Shown one piece after another: positions 36,902-37,714 of a stretch of 37,714 nt of DNA. The notes beneath the pieces are model-generated. The model ran no database searches, was not told the origin of the DNA, and worked only from the letters and a program-made list of their open reading frames with translations. This DNA is from Rhizobium sp. Q54. GTDB lineage: Bacteria; Pseudomonadota; Alphaproteobacteria; SHVV01. The stretch's first letter is position 1. Each line of letters starts with the position of its first letter. The DNA lies in NCBI GenBank assembly GCA_945903685.1, contig CAMDOQ010000004.1, forward strand, positions 1-37,714, written 5' to 3'. The position numbers and the translations under genes are program-made.

Positions 36902-37702
36902 ATGACAGCCGCAATAGCCAATGAAACGTTGCTGGCCTCCGATGAACCGGCCGCCTTTGAAATCGTCAACGCCGACGGTGCGGGAAGCGCCGTTGTGGTC
37001 TGCGACCATGCGTCCAATCGGCTGCCGCGCCGGCTGGGCGCGCTCGGGCTTGGCGCGGCCGATCTCGCCGATCATATCGCCTGGGACCCGGGCGCAGCCG
37101 ATGTCGCGCGCCGTTTGTCGGAGCTGTTGGACGCTCCCTTGGTGTTGAGCGCTTACTCGCGCCTGGTCATCGACTGCAACCGACCAACCCACAGTCCGGA
37201 GTCGATCCCCGCCCAAACTAACGGAGTGCCGGTGCCGGGCAACCGGATGCTGACACCGGGCGAGCGGGCGCTGCGCATCGAGGCCGTGTTCAGCCCCTAC
37301 CATCGGGCGATCAGCGACGTGCTCGATCGCCGTGCCGGGAGGTCAAGCCTGTTGCTGAGCATTCACAGCTTCACGGCGGTTCTTGCCGGCCAGCGGCGAC
37401 CCTGGTCGATCGGCTTCGCGCATGGGCGCGACCGCCGTTTGGCCGCGCTCATCCTCGCTGCGATGAACCGCGACGCAAGCCTCCTGGTCGGCGACAACCA
37501 ACCCTATGCGATCGACCATGCCGCCGACTACACCATCCCCGTCCACGGCGAGGACCGCGGGTTGCCGCATATCCTGGTCGAGATCCGGCAGGATGGGATC
37601 GCAACGCCGGCCGACGCTGCCGCGTGGGCGGCGCGACTGGCCGCAGCGTTTAGCCAAGTCGAGCCGGCGGCGCTTCGTCTGCACAGGATATCGCGGCGCT
37701 GA
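36902..37702 (+). CDS. N-formylglutamate amidohydrolase family protein
   Basis: VVVCDHASNRLPRRLGALGLGAADLADHIAWDPGAADVARRLSELLDAPLVLSAYSRLVIDCNR; HSFTAV; HILVEIRQD. Confidence 0.92.
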   Translation: MTAAIANETLLASDEPAAFEIVNADGAGSAVVVCDHASNRLPRRLGALGLGAADLADHIAWDPGAADVARRLSELLDAPLVLSAYSRLVIDCNRPTHSPESIPAQTNGVPVPGNRMLTPGERALRIEAVFSPYHRAISDVLDRRAGRSSLLLSIHSFTAVLAGQRRPWSIGFAHGRDRRLAALILAAMNRDASLLVGDNQPYAIDHAADYTIPVHGEDRGLPHILVEIRQDGIATPADAAAWAARLAAAFSQVEPAALRLHRISRR

Positions 37703-37714
37703 GAGGGTAACGGC

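Overview
High-GC window, alphaproteobacterial in character, with about 30 protein-coding genes and no rRNA, tRNA, CRISPR array or transposase that I could recognise. From left to right: the mutasome cassette imuA(partial)-imuB-dnaE2; a convergent moxR/VWA (CoxE-like) pair; a 4Fe-4S uracil-DNA glycosylase; amidohydrolases; a SulP-STAS-cNMP fusion; a frameshifted glutathione peroxidase; an MFS exporter; an M20-family protein with atypical active-site motifs; an SDR; a CoxL-M-S molybdenum hydroxylase operon with an upstream TRAP binding protein; a Rieske oxygenase; a DUF1989 protein; a TRAP DctPQM set next to a D-tartrate-dehydratase-like enolase-superfamily enzyme; class III ADH; Hsp20 divergent from an RpoH-type sigma factor; and an N-formylglutamate amidohydrolase. 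The strongest non-gene signals are: (i) G/C-rich palindromic, REPIN-like elements inserted in frame twice inside dnaE2, with a shared G-quadruplex motif, plus a related copy near 34.3 kb; (ii) a ROSE-type RNA thermometer hairpin at the hsp20 start; (iii) a four-fold 7-bp tandem array of Shine-Dalgarno-like units directly upstream of the rpoH-like gene; (iv) a possible vapBC relic between imuB and dnaE2. All calls come from reading the sequence and supplied ORFs; no database search was run.
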